Source of the DNA: RBG-13-68-16 sp041494245
Lineage (GTDB): Bacteria > Acidobacteriota > Thermoanaerobaculia > Thermoanaerobaculales > Thermoanaerobaculaceae
Reading direction: 5' to 3'
Assembly (NCBI GenBank): GCA_041494245.1
Contig: JBGQAK010000008.1
Span: forward strand, 1 to 64,000
Length of the DNA stretch: 64,000 nt
Below the pieces are notes generated by a model. It was not told the origin of the DNA and ran no database searches. It saw only the letters and a program-made list of their open reading frames with translations. Positions 62,036-64,000 of this stretch are shown here, piece after piece (the stretch's first letter is position 1; every line of letters begins with the position of its first letter). The translations under genes and the position numbers were made by a program.

Positions 62036-63308
62036 GCACGGGCGGGTGGTGGACCCCTCGCAGCGCCTCGACGAGGGGCTGAGCATCCTGATCGTGGACG
62101 GGAAGGTGGCCCGCCTGGCGGAGCGCATCGAGGACAAGGCTGCGGAGATCCTCGACGCCACCGGCCTTGTGGTGGCGCCCGGCTTCCTCGACGTCCACGT
62201 GCACCTCCGCGAGCCCGGGTTCGAGTACAAGGAGACGATCGCGACCGGCAGCGCGGCCGCCGTGGCCGGAGGGTTCACCGGCGTCTGCTGCATGCCGAAC
62301 ACGCAGCCGGTCAACGACAGCGCGGCTGTGACGGAGTTCATCCGGGCGCGCGCCGCGGAGGCGGGCCTCGCCAGGGTCTACCCGGTAGGCGCGGTCTCCA
62401 AGGGGTTGCAGGGCGAGGAGCTGGCGGAGATGGGCGAGATGGTGCGCGCCGGCGCCGTGGCTTTCTCCGACGACGGCAAGCCGGTGCACAACGCGTACCT
62501 GATGCGCCGTGCCCTCGAGTACGCGCAGCTCTTTGACGTTCCGATCGTGGACCACTGCGAGGACCCGAACCTGGCCGCCACGGGCGTGATGCACGAGGGC
62601 GCCGTGGCCACGCGGCTCGGCCTGCGCGGCAGCCCGGCGGCCGCCGAGGACGTCATGGTCGCGAGGGACGTGGTGCTCGCCGAGCTGGCCGGCGGGAGGG
62701 CCCACATCGCGCACGTGTCCACGAAGGGTGCGCTGGACCGCGTTCGGGAGGGCAAGGCGAGGGGGGTGCGGGTGACCTGCGAGGTGACGCCGCACCACCT
62801 TACGCTCACCGACCAGGCGGTGGCCGACACCGAGTACGACACCGACACGAAGATGAACCCGCCGCTGAGGAGCGGGGAGCACGTCGAGGCGCTGCTCCAG
62901 GGAGTGCTGGACGGCACCGTGGACTGCCTCGCGAGCGACCACGCCCCCCACCACGCGGACGAGAAGGCGCTCGAGTACGACCTCGCGCCGTTCGGTGTGG
63001 TCGGCCTGGAGACCGCCATCCCAGTGACCTACGACCTGCTGGTGCGCAGGCACAAGATGCCACTGCGGCACTTCATCGCGCTGTGGTCCACCAACCCGGC
63101 GCGCATCTTCCGGCTCCCGGGCGGCACGCTCAAGCCAGGCAGCCCGGCCGACATCACACTCCTTGACTTGGACGCCCGCCTCACGGTGAACCCGGACCGG
63201 TTCCTGTCCCTCTCGCGTAACACCCCGTTCTCGGGGCAGCGCCTGAAGGGGTGGCCCGCGGCGACCCTCGTCGGCGGCAGCGTCGTATGGCGGCGCGAGC
63301 GACGGTAA
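62016..63308 (+). CDS. pyrC: Dihydroorotase (class I)
   Basis: Cyclises carbamoyl aspartate to dihydroorotate, third step of pyrimidine synthesis. Zinc-ligand motifs are DVHVHLREPGFE (HxH), VDHCEDPNLAATG, AHIAHVSTKGALD, and the metal Asp in CLASDHAPHHADEK. The 430-residue length fits class I. The GTG start at 62016 follows GGGAGG and lies 20 nt inside pyrB, implying coupling. The product feeds PyrD, which is not in the window. Confidence 0.95.
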   Translation: MSRLLIKHGRVVDPSQRLDEGLSILIVDGKVARLAERIEDKAAEILDATGLVVAPGFLDVHVHLREPGFEYKETIATGSAAAVAGGFTGVCCMPNTQPVNDSAAVTEFIRARAAEAGLARVYPVGAVSKGLQGEELAEMGEMVRAGAVAFSDDGKPVHNAYLMRRALEYAQLFDVPIVDHCEDPNLAATGVMHEGAVATRLGLRGSPAAAEDVMVARDVVLAELAGGRAHIAHVSTKGALDRVREGKARGVRVTCEVTPHHLTLTDQAVADTEYDTDTKMNPPLRSGEHVEALLQGVLDGTVDCLASDHAPHHADEKALEYDLAPFGVVGLETAIPVTYDLLVRRHKMPLRHFIALWSTNPARIFRLPGGTLKPGSPADITLLDLDARLTVNPDRFLSLSRNTPFSGQRLKGWPAATLVGGSVVWRRERR

Positions 63309-63434
63309 CGACCTCGGAAAGTTCAGCGAAACGAACGTCTGACCGGCGGCTTGTTTAGAGATCCGGATTCTCGGATGTTCGAACGTGCGGCTGGTCGTAC
63401 CGGGGCAGGCGCGTGCATGCGTGTTCCTGCGGCG

Positions 63435-63992
63435 TCACTCCCCACAGCCGCAGCCGCCGGAGAACTCCGGCCGCCTCGCCGCACGAACCATTTCCCAACC
63501 CTCACGCGCAATGAAGATGCCGAGCACGATGGCCGCGGTTGCGTCGGCCCACCACAGCCGGGGCGCGAGCAGGAAGAGCAGACTGCCGGCAAGGAGCACC
63601 GCGGAGAGCTTCATGCAGGCGAGGCTGCATGCGGCGTCGCTTGCCAGGGTTCGGCTGTCGAGCGCGCGGGCGGCATGCCTCTTTTCCCGCCACAGGAACA
63701 GCATGAACGAGAGCGACACGAGCGAGACCGCAACGCCGGGAACCGTGGTGTCCGGGTGGCTCCCCGCCGCGAGCTGGAGGACGGCGCCGGCCGCGATTCC
63801 CAGGGCGAGGCCCAGGAACAGCGCTCCGATCCCGCCAGTTGCGCGGCGCTCGCGTGCCAGGCACTGGCTGGCCTGAGCATCGCTCTGGACGCGCAGACGC
63901 CACAGGACCAGCAGCGCGGAAGCCACCTCGATGAAGCTGTCCGCGCCGAAGCCGAAGAGAGCCACCGACTCGTCGACCGCTCCGAACCCCAT
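63435..63992 (-). CDS. Cation efflux (CDF-like) transporter, truncated at the window edge
   Basis: C-terminal part of a membrane transporter with five visible hydrophobic helices (for example FGADSFIEVASALLVLWRL, IGALFLGLALGIAAGAVLQLA, GVAVSLVSLSFMLFLW, LAGSLLFLLAPRLWWADATA). The SxxLFGFGxDSxIE pattern and the ACSLACMKLSAVLLAG stretch (Cys-containing) fit cation-diffusion-type proteins lacking a long cytosolic domain. The ATG at 63992 is only the first in-frame Met; the frame is open past the edge and about 30-40 residues are probably missing. It ends with Gly-Cys repeats (GGCGCGE), possibly a metal site. Substrate metal is unknown. Confidence 0.7.
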   Translation of the reverse strand: MGFGAVDESVALFGFGADSFIEVASALLVLWRLRVQSDAQASQCLARERRATGGIGALFLGLALGIAAGAVLQLAAGSHPDTTVPGVAVSLVSLSFMLFLWREKRHAARALDSRTLASDAACSLACMKLSAVLLAGSLLFLLAPRLWWADATAAIVLGIFIAREGWEMVRAARRPEFSGGCGCGE

Positions 63993-64000
63993 CGAGACCA

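Overview
The window reads as high-GC chromosomal DNA of a Gram-negative bacterium with an outer membrane (TonB-dependent receptor, secreted beta-propeller proteins, Tat- and Sec-type signals, split GlyQ/GlyS, bacterial type A RNase P RNA). The mix of DUF4388-type proteins, FG-GAP-like secreted proteins with a characteristic C-terminal domain, DUF2914 proteins and a S74-type repeat protein fits Acidobacteriota or a relative. That placement is inference; no 16S gene is present.

Layout. 1-6.7 kb is accessory-looking: a S74-chaperone repeat protein (7-1185), a diheme cytochrome c peroxidase lipoprotein, small hypothetical proteins, a free-standing LAGLIDADG endonuclease with two zinc knuckles, a DUF4145-like protein, and a small gene broken by an in-frame TAG and a frameshift (6167-6552). 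7-14 kb is a catabolic/uptake cluster: Tat-exported enolase-superfamily epimerase, serine beta-lactamase-like membrane hydrolase, GntR regulator and divergent TonB receptor, with a perfect 13-bp inverted repeat between the divergent pair. A tRNA-Leu(UAA) and a translation-linked pair (eRF1-like protein, SpoU methyltransferase) follow. 16.6-19.4 kb holds a secreted hypothetical protein, rnd and recO. 19.4-23.3 kb is a tandem duplication of seven-repeat secreted proteins. 23.5-27.6 kb is an archaeal-style HMG-CoA cassette (DUF35, thiolase, HMG-CoA synthase) divergent from an AtuA-like gene. 27.7-33.8 kb carries glyQ-glyS and ppdK, the latter with a histone-H1-like basic tail.

34-47.9 kb mixes an Fe-S protein, an AIPR-type putative phage-defence gene, uvrC, two DUF4388-like proteins (one SPOR-like, one J-domain/TPR), a NYN nuclease, rnpB, an S66 LD-carboxypeptidase, a cNMP-FHA protein, recG and a pentapeptide-repeat protein. 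47.9-56.6 kb has a NhaD-like antiporter, nnr-tsaE, and a leftward histidine kinase / tRNA nucleotidyltransferase / PilT group. 56.7-64 kb has a LysM-less-obvious but clear cell-wall amidase, an EamA transporter, two DUF2914 secreted proteins, the pyrR-pyrB-pyrC operon and a truncated cation-efflux gene at the right edge.

A feature shared by several unrelated genes is a good sigma70-like -10 hexamer (TAGAAT, TACAAT, TAGATT, TAGCAT) ending only 6-10 nt before the start codon, as expected for leaderless mRNAs. rnpB supplies an internal calibration because its -10 has the same 6-nt spacing to the RNA 5' end. The most unusual items are this leaderless promoter pattern, the basic tail on PPDK, the HMG-CoA/AtuA cassette, the DUF4388 J-domain pair, the zinc-knuckle LAGLIDADG protein and the palindromic operator.
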